From Chitinophagaceae bacterium (GTDB taxonomy: Bacteria; Bacteroidota; Bacteroidia; Chitinophagales; Chitinophagaceae), in assembly GCA_016722465.1 (NCBI GenBank), contig JADKJC010000001.1:868001-932000 (forward strand): a stretch of 64,000 nucleotides of DNA, written 5' to 3'. Position 1 is the stretch's first letter. Every line of letters starts with the position of its first letter. The position numbers were made by a program, and so were the translations under genes. Below the pieces are notes generated by a model. That model made no database searches and was not told the DNA's origin. It worked only from the letters and a program-made list of their open reading frames with translations. Below, one piece after another: positions 45,550-53,694 of the stretch.

Positions 45550-46626
45550 TTAAAAATGCCATTTTAAGATCGCCATTGCCGTAACCAACAAAATATTAAA
45601 CATGCTAATGGGTAATAAATATTTCCATTCCAGGTTAAGCAACTGGTCAATCCTCAACCTTGGGAATGTCCACCTGAACCACATGATCAGGAAGATGAGA
45701 AAAAATGTTTTTCCAAAAAACCACATACTGGATGGAATAAAATCCATCACATGATTGAATGCATCCCAATGACCAATGTGAAATGGCATCCAACCACCCA
45801 GAAACAAGGTTGCGCCAATTGCACATACAATAAATACATTTACATACTCTGCTAAAAAGAACAGGGCAAACTTCATCCCGGAATATTCTGTGTGAAAACC
45901 GGCTGTTAATTCTGATTCCGCTTCTGCCAGATCAAATGGCGCCCGGTTGGTTTCTGCTGTTGCAGCAATGATGAAGATTACAAAGGCAATGATCACCGGG
46001 ATATGCCCCTTAAATATCCACCAGCCATCGGCCTGCGACTGTACAATTTCATTAAAGCTTAAACTACCGGTGAGTATTACAATTGCTATGATGGATAAAC
46101 CAGCAGATAATTCATAACTCACTATCTGTGCACCACTACGCATCGCTCCCAGTAGTGAATACTTATTGTTACTGGCCCAGCCCGCCATCAGTACACTGAT
46201 CACCATGATGGATGAAACTGCGGTAATATACAGTACCCCAATATTCATGTCCCATAGTTGAAAGTTTTTTGCAAATGCAATGGGTGCCATCAGCAGCATA
46301 GCCACTACAATGGCAATCAGCGGCGCCAGGTTGAATAAAAATTTATCCGCTCCATCAGGAGTCAATCCTTCTTTTACCAGCAACTTCACCGTGTCTGCCA
46401 GCGATTGAAACATTCCTTTGGGCCCTACCCTGTTTGGCCCCAGGCGTATCTGTATCCAGGCAGAAACTTTTCTTTCCATGATCACCAGTACAAGGCCTAA
46501 TACTGCAAACAAGCCAATCACACTTACGCCAGCGATCACCATTTCCACCACGAGTGTCCAGGTATCATTAAGGTGCAGCCTTAACCAGGTGTCAATTGTT
46601 TTTGATATGTCTGCTAAACTGAACAC
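45550..46626 (-). CDS. nuoH: NADH-quinone oxidoreductase subunit H
   Basis: 358 residues, eight or more helices. The quinone-channel motifs ERKVSAWIQIRLGPNRVGP, APFDLAEAESELTAGFHTEYSG and LIMWFRWTFPRLRIDQLL are intact. It directly follows nuoD across a 79-base AT-rich spacer; in most Bacteroidota with complete complex I this position would be occupied by nuoE, nuoF and nuoG. Confidence 0.95.
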   Translation of the reverse strand: MFSLADISKTIDTWLRLHLNDTWTLVVEMVIAGVSVIGLFAVLGLVLVIMERKVSAWIQIRLGPNRVGPKGMFQSLADTVKLLVKEGLTPDGADKFLFNLAPLIAIVVAMLLMAPIAFAKNFQLWDMNIGVLYITAVSSIMVISVLMAGWASNNKYSLLGAMRSGAQIVSYELSAGLSIIAIVILTGSLSFNEIVQSQADGWWIFKGHIPVIIAFVIFIIAATAETNRAPFDLAEAESELTAGFHTEYSGMKFALFFLAEYVNVFIVCAIGATLFLGGWMPFHIGHWDAFNHVMDFIPSSMWFFGKTFFLIFLIMWFRWTFPRLRIDQLLNLEWKYLLPISMFNILLVTAMAILKWHF

Positions 46627-46632
46627 TTATTA

Positions 46633-46690
46633 TTATTTTGAATGCTGAATTTTAAATGTTGAATGCTGACTCATTTAAAATTCAAAATTT
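46633..46690. repeat. AT-rich repeats at the nuoD-nuoH junction
   Basis: TGAATGCTGA occurs twice around ATTTTAAATGT, followed by TTTAAAATTCAAAATTTATA. The site where nuoE-F-G would be expected contains only this simple-repeat spacer, with no remnant reading frame. Confidence 0.45.
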
Positions 46691-46704
46691 ATAATTTAAA
46701 ATTA

Positions 46705-47856
46705 TTACCTGTCTATATCCGGTATCACCAAATCCAGAGTTCCCATCATCGCTACCAGGTCACCGATCTTACTTCCCCTTGCAATATGATCCAGTATAGA
46801 TAAATTGGAAAAGCCCGGCGAACGGAATTTGATCCGGTAAGGAGTAGTGCCGCCTTCGCTTACGATGTACACGCCAAACTGCCCCCTTGCTGTTTCCACC
46901 CGTTGAAAAAAATCTCCCTTCGGTAATTTCAACACGGCTTTTGTCTTTGCCTGGAAATCTCCTTCGGGGATATTGTCGATCAGTTGTTCAATAATTCGGA
47001 TGGATTGCTGCATTTCCCTGATACGGATCATGTACCGTGCAAAAGAATCACATCCTGTTTCAATCACTTCATCAAACTCAATATTTTCATATCCTTCGTA
47101 AGGAAATAATTTCCTGGTATCGCTGCTTACACCGCTGCCCCTCGATACCGGCCCTGTACAACCAAAAGAAATCGCATCTTCCCTGGTGATGATACCCACT
47201 CCCTTCATGCGGTTTTGAAAAATGGTATTGCCTGTCACAATCTCATCCATCTCCCCGATCTTGCGCTGGAACTGTTTTACAAAATCCTTTACCTTTCTTT
47301 GAAAGTCAGGATGAATATCCTGCATCACACCGCCCGGAACCATGTAGTTCATGGTTAACCTTGCGCCGCAGGTATCTTCCATTATTTCATTGATCATTTC
47401 TCTTTCACGGAACGTATGGAAAAAAGGGGTGAATGCGCCGAGGTCCATTGCCATAGCACCCAGCCACAGTTCATGCGATGCAATTCTCGTGAGTTCATCC
47501 ATCAATATCCTGATCACCCTTGCCCTTGCAGGTACTTCTATCTGCATGCCCTTTTCTACACACATGGCACAGGCATGGTTATTAATATGGCTGCTTAAAT
47601 AATCCATGCGGCTGGTTACATATATGAACTGCCGGTAGGTTAAGCTCTCACACATTTTTTCAATAGAGCGGTGAATATAACCGAGGTGTGGTTCTACTTT
47701 TTTAATGGTTTCCCCATTCAGTGTAATTACCAGGTGCAATACACCATGGGTGGCCGGGTGTTGTGGCCCCACGTTGATAATAAAATCACCAGCCTCCCCA
47801 CCCTCCAAAGGAGGGTTTTTGGTGCCATCGGATATTATCTCTGTAGTTCTGTACAT
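46705..47856 (-). CDS. nuoD: NADH-quinone oxidoreductase subunit D
   Basis: 383 residues, the quinone-binding 49-kDa homologue. Core motifs are NVGPQHPATHGVLHL (quinone His), LGYIHRSIEKMCE, CGARLTMNYMVPGGV and a C-terminal GDLVAMMGTLDLVIPDIDR. Residues 13-22 (KNPPLEGGEA) just before the core are encoded by a copy of the GC-rich B repeat (47791-47820) and are not part of the usual NuoD start. NuoC is a separate protein, not fused. Confidence 0.95.
   Translation of the reverse strand: MYRTTEIISDGTKNPPLEGGEAGDFIINVGPQHPATHGVLHLVITLNGETIKKVEPHLGYIHRSIEKMCESLTYRQFIYVTSRMDYLSSHINNHACAMCVEKGMQIEVPARARVIRILMDELTRIASHELWLGAMAMDLGAFTPFFHTFREREMINEIMEDTCGARLTMNYMVPGGVMQDIHPDFQRKVKDFVKQFQRKIGEMDEIVTGNTIFQNRMKGVGIITREDAISFGCTGPVSRGSGVSSDTRKLFPYEGYENIEFDEVIETGCDSFARYMIRIREMQQSIRIIEQLIDNIPEGDFQAKTKAVLKLPKGDFFQRVETARGQFGVYIVSEGGTTPYRIKFRSPGFSNLSILDHIARGSKIGDLVAMMGTLDLVIPDIDR
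47791..47820. repeat. GC-rich repeat B3 inside nuoD coding sequence
   Basis: On the coding strand AAAAACCCTCCTTTGGAGGG then TGGGGAGGCT, closely matching repeat B2 (CCCCTCCTCTGGAGGGG, TTGGGGAGGCTT) read on the opposite strand. It keeps the nuoD frame open and encodes KNPPLEGGEA. Confidence 0.65.
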
Positions 47857-47922
47857 GCAGCAATTATTCTATTTATTTCTAATTTTTTTTATCCAACCAT
47901 TTGTTCTCTCATCATCCTCACA

Positions 47923-48010
47923 GGCGTCGCACTCTTGTGCAGTATCTCTTTATTCTTCTTTTATAGCGATGGGTTTCACCTATCGCTATGGATATGGCGC
48001 CCCTTAAGGG
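47923..48010. repeat. Dispersed repeat C2 in the nuoC-nuoD spacer
   Basis: GGCGTCGCACTCTTGTGC (47923-47940) matches C1 at 32025. It is followed by TAGCGATGGGTTTCACC and TATCGCTA (hairpin TAGCGAT/ATCGCTA) and by GCGCCCCTTAAGGGCT. This accounts for most of the 260-base nuoC-nuoD gap. Confidence 0.5.
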
Positions 48011-48074
48011 CTATTCATATAAAAATTTATTTCCCTCGTTGCTCAGCAAACACTTGAAATTTTAAGCGCTTCTT

Positions 48075-48117
48075 AAGCCCCTCCTTTGGTCCCGCCAAGG
48101 CGGGATGGGGAGGCTTT
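48075..48117. repeat. GC-rich repeat B4 at the nuoC 3' end
   Basis: AAGCCCCTCCTTTGG, an inner CCCGCC/GGCGGG hairpin (TCCCGCCAAGGCGGGA), then TGGGGAGGCTT. It has the same ends as B2 but with an inserted or expanded inner stem. It abuts the nuoC stop codon. Confidence 0.6.
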
Positions 48118-48575
48118 TACAATTTTATCATATTTACCGGGTCTTCAAAATCCTTTCTCAGCGGGTTCCTTCCCTCCCATCCATCTTCCAGTATCAGCAA
48201 CCTCAGATCAGGATGATGTAAAAAATTCACCCCAAACAATTCATACACTTCTCTTTCATGGAAATTAGCTGTTTGCCAGATATCACTTACCGTTTCCACT
48301 TCGGGTTTGGCAGCATCCAGTTTTACTTTTACAACAATGTTGTGATGATAAGTATATGAGTCCAGGTGATATACCATGGTGAGATGTGTCTTCCAGTCGA
48401 TACCCGTACAAAAAGTAAGGAAATCAAACTGCAGGCTTTCATCATAGCGCAGGTGACTGGCAAATATTTTCCATGCACCCGCTTCTACATTCACTGTAAG
48501 GAATTCTCCCCCTTCTTCAAAGGAAGCATCGGCAAGCAGTCCGGTAATAGTTGTTTTTAGCTCTTCGTTCGTCAT
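48117..48575 (-). CDS. nuoC: NADH-quinone oxidoreductase subunit C
   Basis: 152 residues. The 30-kDa subunit motif NFHEREVYELFGVNFLHHPDLRLLILEDGW followed by PLRKDF is complete (quoted in two parts: ANFHEREVYELFGV and HHPDLRLLILEDGW). It lies 39 bases after nuoB. Confidence 0.93.
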   Translation of the reverse strand: MTNEELKTTITGLLADASFEEGGEFLTVNVEAGAWKIFASHLRYDESLQFDFLTFCTGIDWKTHLTMVYHLDSYTYHHNIVVKVKLDAAKPEVETVSDIWQTANFHEREVYELFGVNFLHHPDLRLLILEDGWEGRNPLRKDFEDPVNMIKL

Positions 48576-48614
48576 CAGTCTTTATTAGGCACTGTATAAA
48601 CACTTCTTTTATTA

Positions 48615-49190
48615 TCAGGGAGTTTTGATCTGCTCCCTTGTATAACCCATTTTAATTTTTTCCTGCAGGCTAATCAATGCATGCAGCAGGGCTTCCGGTC
48701 TCGGCGGGCAACCAGCCACGTATACATCCACCGGTATTACATGATCAGCACCTTTTACAACAGAATAAGTATTGTAGAAAAAAGGGCCACCGCTGATGGC
48801 GCAGGCCCCCATTGCAATCACGTATTTCGGGTCGGCCATCTGGTCATACAATCTTTTCAGTACCGGTGCCATTTTATTTACGATGGTTCCTGCAATGATA
48901 ATCACATCAGCCTGGCGTGGAGAGGCCCTCGCAACTTCAAAACCAAACCGTGAAAAATCGTATTTGGCGCCGGCAACCGACATGTATTCTATACCGCAGC
49001 AACTGGTGGCAAAAGTGAGTGGCCACAACGAGTTGCTTCTTGCCCAGTTGATAAGGTCATCCAGCTTGCTCAGCATCACCCCACCACCGGGCATGTCATG
49101 CACTTCGCCGGGGAAAGTTCCGGCCCCTTCCAAACCTCCCCCGGTGGTGGAGGCTTTTGTACCCAGCGAATTATTTGCAGTGTTACTCAT
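48615..49190 (-). CDS. nuoB: NADH-quinone oxidoreductase subunit B
   Basis: 191 residues, carrying terminal cluster N2: [11 protein letters not shown] (tandem Cys, about 61-71), [11 protein letters not shown] and [12 protein letters not shown]. The N-terminal extension of about 40 residues is unusual; residues 12-23 ([12 protein letters not shown]) are encoded by a sequence matching the GC-rich B repeat family. The catalytic core is intact. Confidence 0.95.
   Translation of the reverse strand: MSNTANNSLGTKASTTGGGLEGAGTFPGEVHDMPGGGVMLSKLDDLINWARSNSLWPLTFATSCCGIEYMSVAGAKYDFSRFGFEVARASPRQADVIIIAGTIVNKMAPVLKRLYDQMADPKYVIAMGACAISGGPFFYNTYSVVKGADHVIPVDVYVAGCPPRPEALLHALISLQEKIKMGYTREQIKTP
49122..49158. 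repeat. GC-rich repeat B5 inside nuoB coding sequence
   Basis: GGCCCCTTCCAAACCTCCCC then CGGTGGTGGAGGCTTTT. Read against the reverse complement of B6 (AGCCCCTCCCAGCCTCCCC, GGTGGGGAGG), most positions match. It stays in frame with nuoB. Confidence 0.55.
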
Positions 49191-49271
49191 TTTGCAAACT
49201 ATGGTATCTTTTATTAAACCAATAAACTAACTATCACTAAACCTGTTTTAAATCATCTTACTCTTGTCTTT

Positions 49272-49307
49272 CTCCTCCCCACCGGGGAGGCTGGGAGGGG
49301 CTGCTTT
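49272..49307. repeat. GC-rich repeat B6 in the nuoA-nuoB spacer
   Basis: CTCCTCCCCACCGGGGAGG, then CTGGGAGGGGCTGCTTTT. The inner CTCCCCaccGGGGAG stem is perfect. It lies in the 116-base nuoA-nuoB gap and touches the nuoA stop. Confidence 0.55.
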
Positions 49308-49657
49308 TATACCCACTTCAATGCACCTTTTTTATGTGCATATAAAAATCCCATAAATAATATGAAAAAGAAAATGATCACTTCTATCAATGCAAACCAG
49401 CCAACTTTTTTAGCTACTACTGCCCATGGATACAGGAATACCAGTTCCACATCGAAGATCAAAAATATCAGGGCGAATAAATAGTAACCTACATTTAATT
49501 GTATCCATGTTTTACCCTTCGTGGGGATACCGCATTCGTACGGCTGGCCTTTTTGTTTGTTGGTGCTGCCTTTATTAACAAGCCTGGCGAGCAAAATGGC
49601 AATGATGCCAAAAGTAAGGCCGGCAAGAATCAAAACAATCATCGAAGATGCTCCCAT
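49307..49657 (-). CDS. nuoA: NADH-quinone oxidoreductase subunit A
   Basis: 116 residues, three membrane helices. The conserved YECGIPTKGKTW (Cys-bearing loop) and LIFLIFDVELVFLYPWAVV identify it. First gene of the nuo operon proper, 146 bases after the FNR-like pseudogene on the same strand. Confidence 0.94.
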   Translation of the reverse strand: MGASSMIVLILAGLTFGIIAILLARLVNKGSTNKQKGQPYECGIPTKGKTWIQLNVGYYLFALIFLIFDVELVFLYPWAVVAKKVGWFALIEVIIFFFILFMGFLYAHKKGALKWV

Positions 49658-49803
49658 AATAAAACACAGTTGGTTTAACAGGATTTTTTTGTCGGCTCAA
49701 GGTAGTGAAAAAATAAATATTGAAAGTGCGTTATAAAACTTGTATGGATCATCCTGCAAAATGATTAATATCATTTGCCGGGTATCACGATCACCCTTGC
49801 CTG

Positions 49804-50522
49804 CTATCCATATACTTCACAGTGGATGGCTTTTTTATCATAGCCCATTTCAGTCAGTCGTTTTCTTGCTTCATCCAGCATACCTTTCCATCCGCATAAA
49901 TAAAAGCAGGCCGGCTTTTTGCCTGCACATACTTCTTCATACACTTCATGTACATAACCCGATTTTCCTTCCCAATGCTCTCTTGACAAAACAGGCAAAT
50001 AGTAAAAGCCCGGTAGTACCGCTTGCAATTGTTCCAGCTCTTTATAATACAATAAGGTATTTTTTGTACGGCAACCAAAAATGAGATAGATATTTTATGC
50101 GCCAGTTGCTTGTTTTTGATATGGTGTACCATACTCCTGAATGGAGCGATACCGGTGCCGGTGCATATCAACACAAGGTCCTCATCCAATGGCAGCCTTA
50201 AGGTGAACACGCCCTGCGGCCCACGAAAGGAGAGCTCATCACCAACTACTATATCATTAAAAAGATGGTTGGTGCCAAGGCCATCTTTATCCAGCACAAT
50301 CACCAGTTCAAATACGTTCGTGCCATCGGGCCAGGAAGCAATGGAATAACTGCGCCAGCGTTTATTGGGTTTTTCATGTATCGGCAAATCGAGTGTTACA
50401 AATTGTCCCGGCTCAAAATCAAAACTATCCAGCTCCGGTACCTGTATCCAGAACCTTCTTGTATCAGCCGTTTCATTTTCTATCCTGATAACTTTACCTG
50501 TTCGCCAGGGTTGCAATGCCAT
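49804..50522 (-). pseudogene. Ferredoxin--NADP+ reductase-like gene, frameshifted
   Basis: The N-terminal FAD domain (GQFVTLDLPI; RWRSYSIAS, the RxYS motif; GPQGVF) and the start of the NADP domain (CTGTGIAPFRSM) are in one frame from 50522. After HKI (about 50091) the family sequence continues in another frame as YLIFGCRTKNTLLYYKELEQL and ends FYLCGWKGMLDEARKRL...HCEVYG at 49804. The shift lies within 50083-50091 in TATCTATC and is not in a homopolymer; a two-base gain or one-base loss explains it. If real, the protein is truncated in its NADP domain. It lies directly upstream of nuoA on the same strand. Confidence 0.8.
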
Positions 50523-50591
50523 ATCTTTAAATTTTTACAATGTTACAAACAAAATGTATTTACAAACCTTTGCAGTACGCTTTAAAATGAA

Positions 50592-50619
50592 GAAAGGACG
50601 CAATCGATTGCATCCTTTC
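50592..50619. terminator. Hairpin between FNR-like gene and lytR
   Basis: GAAAGGAcGCAATC and GATTGCaTCCTTTC form a near-perfect 28-base palindrome with one mismatched pair. On the minus strand it lies 26 bases past the LytR stop, with a T-rich stretch after it, so it probably ends the lytS-lytR transcript. Confidence 0.5.
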
Positions 50620-50644
50620 TATTCATATATACCCTCAAAAAAAA

Positions 50645-51370
50645 TTATAAACTCATCATTTCTTTAAACTTAACGGCCTGCCTCCGGCTAACTTCTATTT
50701 TCTCCCCGCCTTGCAGTTCCAGCAATAAACCGCCATTAAAATAAGGTTCTATTTTCTCGATCATCCGCATGTTTACAATGTGCTTTCGGTTGGCTCTGAA
50801 GAATGTTTTTTCATCCAGCCTTTCTTCCAGTGCATTGAGTGATTTTAATATCAGCGGTTTGTTGGTTGCAAAAAATACTTTTGCATAATTGCCCACGCTT
50901 TCAAAAAGCCTAACATCGCTCAGTTTTACAAACCAACAGCGTTCGCCATCTTTTACAAATACCTGGTCATTTTCTGTTAAAAGGCCACGAATGCCTGCCT
51001 GCTGTGCGGCTTCTTTTTCCTCTGCCTGCTGTAATTTCTGTAAAGCATCTGCCAAACGCTTTGGTTCGATGGGTTTCATCAGGTAATCCAGTGCATTTAC
51101 TTCAAAGGCCTTCAATGCATATTCATCGTAAGCAGTCGTGAATATTACATGCGGTGCCCTTTCCAGTTCCTGGAGCATATCAAAGCCTGTTTTACCGGGC
51201 ATCTGTATATCAAGAAAAATAAGGTCTGGGTTCAGGGAATCTATTTTTTCAATTCCCTCTGCAGCATTGGATGCTTCTTCTATCACTTCAATCTGAGGAA
51301 AATCCTGCAATAATTTTCTCAATTCATTTCTTGCTAAACGTTCGTCATCAATAATAATGGCTCTATGCAT
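50645..51370 (-). CDS. LytTR-family response regulator
   Basis: 241 residues. Receiver domain with phospho-acceptor D54 (LIFLDIQMPGKTGF) and the conserved Lys in YLMKPIEP (about 101). A LytTR DNA-binding domain follows (VKDGERCWFVKLSDVRLFES to FFRANRKHIVNMRMIEKI). It is 12 bases after its sensor kinase gene, forming a LytS/LytR-type two-component pair. Targets unknown. Confidence 0.92.
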   Translation of the reverse strand: MHRAIIIDDERLARNELRKLLQDFPQIEVIEEASNAAEGIEKIDSLNPDLIFLDIQMPGKTGFDMLQELERAPHVIFTTAYDEYALKAFEVNALDYLMKPIEPKRLADALQKLQQAEEKEAAQQAGIRGLLTENDQVFVKDGERCWFVKLSDVRLFESVGNYAKVFFATNKPLILKSLNALEERLDEKTFFRANRKHIVNMRMIEKIEPYFNGGLLLELQGGEKIEVSRRQAVKFKEMMSL

Positions 51371-51382
51371 AACTGATTTTTT

Positions 51383-52432
51383 TTATAGGCTGCTAACCGG
51401 CATAATAATTCTTGACTCCACAATTTCCGAAGTAAGATTCTTTATATCAAATTTTGCTTTACCCTGGTATAAAAGATTCAGCCTGTCCTGTGTGCTGCGG
51501 ATACCAAATCCATCACTGTTTAAATAACCATTCAACTGGCCGGAGTTCTGTACCAGTATTTCATGATGACCTCCAACATAATCCGATACAATCCGGATGG
51601 TTCCCCCGCTGATTTTTTTGCTGATTCCATGCTTAATGGCATTTTCCACCAGGGTTTGCAGCATCATGGGTGGTACGGGCTGGCTTAGTGTATGCTCGTC
51701 AATGTCCATCTCAATATTTAATCTTTCTTCAAAACGCATTTTCTCCAGTGCCAGGTAATCCTTTACAATGTTCAATTCTTTTTCCAATGGTACCGTCTCT
51801 AATTTTTCTGCCTGCATGCTGCTGCGTAAAATATTGCTCAGCTCCGTGATAGCTGTCCTTGCCCTTGCAGGGTTTTCATCTACCAATGCCCGGATGCTGT
51901 TGAGTGCATTAAAAATAAAATGTGGGTTGATATGAGATTTGATGGTCTTCAACTCCAGCTCTTTTACCATTGATTGCAGCCTGAGCGTACTTACTTCCTG
52001 TTTCCTGTTGCGTTCTACATAATGATAAGTATAATAGATCAGGTTCCAGATGAGCAGCAGGAAAAAATTATTGATGGCATTCCTGGTGATTTCGTTTGGC
52101 AGGGAAATTTTAGGGCCGTTGGAGTCTTTCAGGCCAAGCATTCTTGTAATGGCAACATCAGCACAGGCATAGATGATGGCAAAAAGGATGGTGATAACAA
52201 TAAACGAAGTGATCTGGCTTTGCAGCGGCTTTGCCAAAAACCTATATTCCTTAATCACCATCCGCATTAAATGCGAAACCAGTATGCCCAATAGTACCCC
52301 GATGCTGATGAGGAGGAAAAAATCATCGATCTTACGGACCGATAGAGTAAGGTAAAAAAATACAGAAATGGCAAAATTGGCTCCCCAACCACCCAACTGG
52401 CACATCCAATATCTCGATAGTTTCTTTAGCAT
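51383..52432 (-). CDS. LytS-like sensor histidine kinase
   Basis: 349 residues. About four membrane helices in the first 145 residues, no separate sensor domain, then a His-kinase domain with the phospho-His in LKTIKSHINPHFIFNALNSIRAL and an ATPase domain with LVENAIKHGISKK and GFGIRSTQDRL. It is typical of Bacteroidota LytS/YehU kinases paired with LytTR regulators. The C-terminus reads ...SRIIMPVSSL. Confidence 0.92.
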   Translation of the reverse strand: MLKKLSRYWMCQLGGWGANFAISVFFYLTLSVRKIDDFFLLISIGVLLGILVSHLMRMVIKEYRFLAKPLQSQITSFIVITILFAIIYACADVAITRMLGLKDSNGPKISLPNEITRNAINNFFLLLIWNLIYYTYHYVERNRKQEVSTLRLQSMVKELELKTIKSHINPHFIFNALNSIRALVDENPARARTAITELSNILRSSMQAEKLETVPLEKELNIVKDYLALEKMRFEERLNIEMDIDEHTLSQPVPPMMLQTLVENAIKHGISKKISGGTIRIVSDYVGGHHEILVQNSGQLNGYLNSDGFGIRSTQDRLNLLYQGKAKFDIKNLTSEIVESRIIMPVSSL

Positions 52433-52633
52433 AGCAACAGCAAACTTACAACTTGCAATACCGCATCCACAAGTGTTTTGATTAATGGTGAAATGATGTT
52501 GTAAAAGGCAGTATGCAGATCAAACATCAACGATGGTACCGGATTATGGCTTTAAACACAACAATGCGTTGATGGGTAGCGAGGGTTGAAAGTAGTGATA
52601 ATCCCTGCATAAAGAAAATTTTTGACGGGAAAC

Positions 52634-52663
52634 TTTGGGGTTCAAATCTATGCAGTATTTTTG
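52634..52663 (+). promoter_or_regulatory. Putative promoter for the 65-residue membrane protein
   Basis: TTTG (52634-52637), 18-base spacer, then TATTTTTG (52656-52663), matching the Bacteroidota pattern TTTG ... TAnnTTTG. The start codon is 41 bases downstream. Confidence 0.4.
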
Positions 52664-52704
52664 GCCGATTTAATAATTAAACCATCTTTGCAAAAATTAT
52701 CAAT

Positions 52705-52902
52705 ATGACAACTGCACATTCAGAAGAAATTAAACCATATTCTATGGCCGGTGGTGGTAACCGGTTAATAATAGTTGTAGCACTCGGCATCTTTGCTTCC
52801 TTTATATTTTATGTTGCTGCAAAACCTTTGGGAAAGAAACATGCCGGCGGACACGGAGAAGGACATAAAACAGAAACTGCTCCAGCAGCAAAACATGAAT
52901 AA
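52705..52902 (+). CDS. Small His-rich single-pass membrane protein
   Basis: 65 residues. A hydrophilic N-terminus is followed by one membrane helix (LIIVVALGIFASFIFYVAA, about 21-39) and a short tail with several His and Gly (KKHAGGHGEGHK). The tail could bind metal. The gene has a plausible promoter before it and a bidirectional terminator after it, which supports that it is real. Function unknown; not recognised. Confidence 0.6.
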   Translation: MTTAHSEEIKPYSMAGGGNRLIIVVALGIFASFIFYVAAKPLGKKHAGGHGEGHKTETAPAAKHE

Positions 52903-52974
52903 CGCTGAATATTCGTTTAGCTGTATACCACAAGAATCAAGTGCGTAACTGCAATGGGCATAATTCTTTTCAAT

Positions 52975-53007
52975 AAAAATTCCCCAACAGGTTGTTGGGG
53001 AATTTTT
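52975..53007. terminator. Bidirectional rho-independent terminator
   Basis: AAAAATTCCCCAACA and its exact reverse complement are separated by three bases, so both strands end in five T after a GC-rich stem. It sits between convergent genes ending at 52902 and 53014. Confidence 0.85.
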
Positions 53008-53013
53008 ATTGAG

Positions 53014-53661
53014 TTATTTCTTCAACAGCTTAAAGGCATGTGTCCATTGATTGCTGGCAAACCCCGGAATACACCATAAAATACACAGCGCCTCAATGGC
53101 GCCTGCAGCATTGGCCTTGCCCATATCTTCTGTGTCCCATCCAAAGGCGGTTAATACGTTTGTTACCGTTGTCTTTGCAGCAGCATCATTACCACAAATA
53201 AACATGCTGGGTTTTACGCCGCCAAAGTCAGGTTTATAAAAAAATGCATTGCCCACACTGTTAAATGCCTTTACAATATTTGCCTTGGGCAACAGCAGTT
53301 GAATTTTTTCAAGCAAAGATTCATTGAGACCGGTAAAAAACTGCAGTACACCATTTACCGGCGCTGCTGCTGCAATGGGGTTGGTGGCATCAATTACTGT
53401 TTTGCCGTTAAAATTTTCAATACCAGCTAATTGTATGGCTGCTTCTGTAACTGTACCAGCTGTTGCCAGCACAATGATTTCTCCAAAGCTGGCTGCATCC
53501 GCAAAAGTTCCGGTTTGCCCGGTTGTATTTCCTGTTTTCCATTTTACCACTTCTTCTTTAGCAATATCCCTTGTTCCCAATATAACCTTGTGACCTTCTG
53601 ATAAAAAGGCCGAAGCCAATACACGGCCTACGATGCCGCTACCGATTATTCCTACTTTCAT
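53014..53661 (-). CDS. NADP-binding oxidoreductase, NpdG/F420-dependent reductase-like
   Basis: 215 residues. Rossmann start KVGIIGSGIVGRVLASAFLSEGHKVILGTRD with the Thr-Arg that favours NADP. Then VIDATNPI and KAFNSVGN, typical of the F420-dependent NADP oxidoreductase/ProC-like domain. Bacteroidota generally lack F420, so another substrate is likely. It lies 33 bases after the NmrA-like gene on the same strand and is probably part of the MarR-controlled group. Confidence 0.78.
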   Translation of the reverse strand: MKVGIIGSGIVGRVLASAFLSEGHKVILGTRDIAKEEVVKWKTGNTTGQTGTFADAASFGEIIVLATAGTVTEAAIQLAGIENFNGKTVIDATNPIAAAAPVNGVLQFFTGLNESLLEKIQLLLPKANIVKAFNSVGNAFFYKPDFGGVKPSMFICGNDAAAKTTVTNVLTAFGWDTEDMGKANAAGAIEALCILWCIPGFASNQWTHAFKLLKK

Positions 53662-53694
53662 GATGATGATTTTAAATAGTGATTGATATGATTA

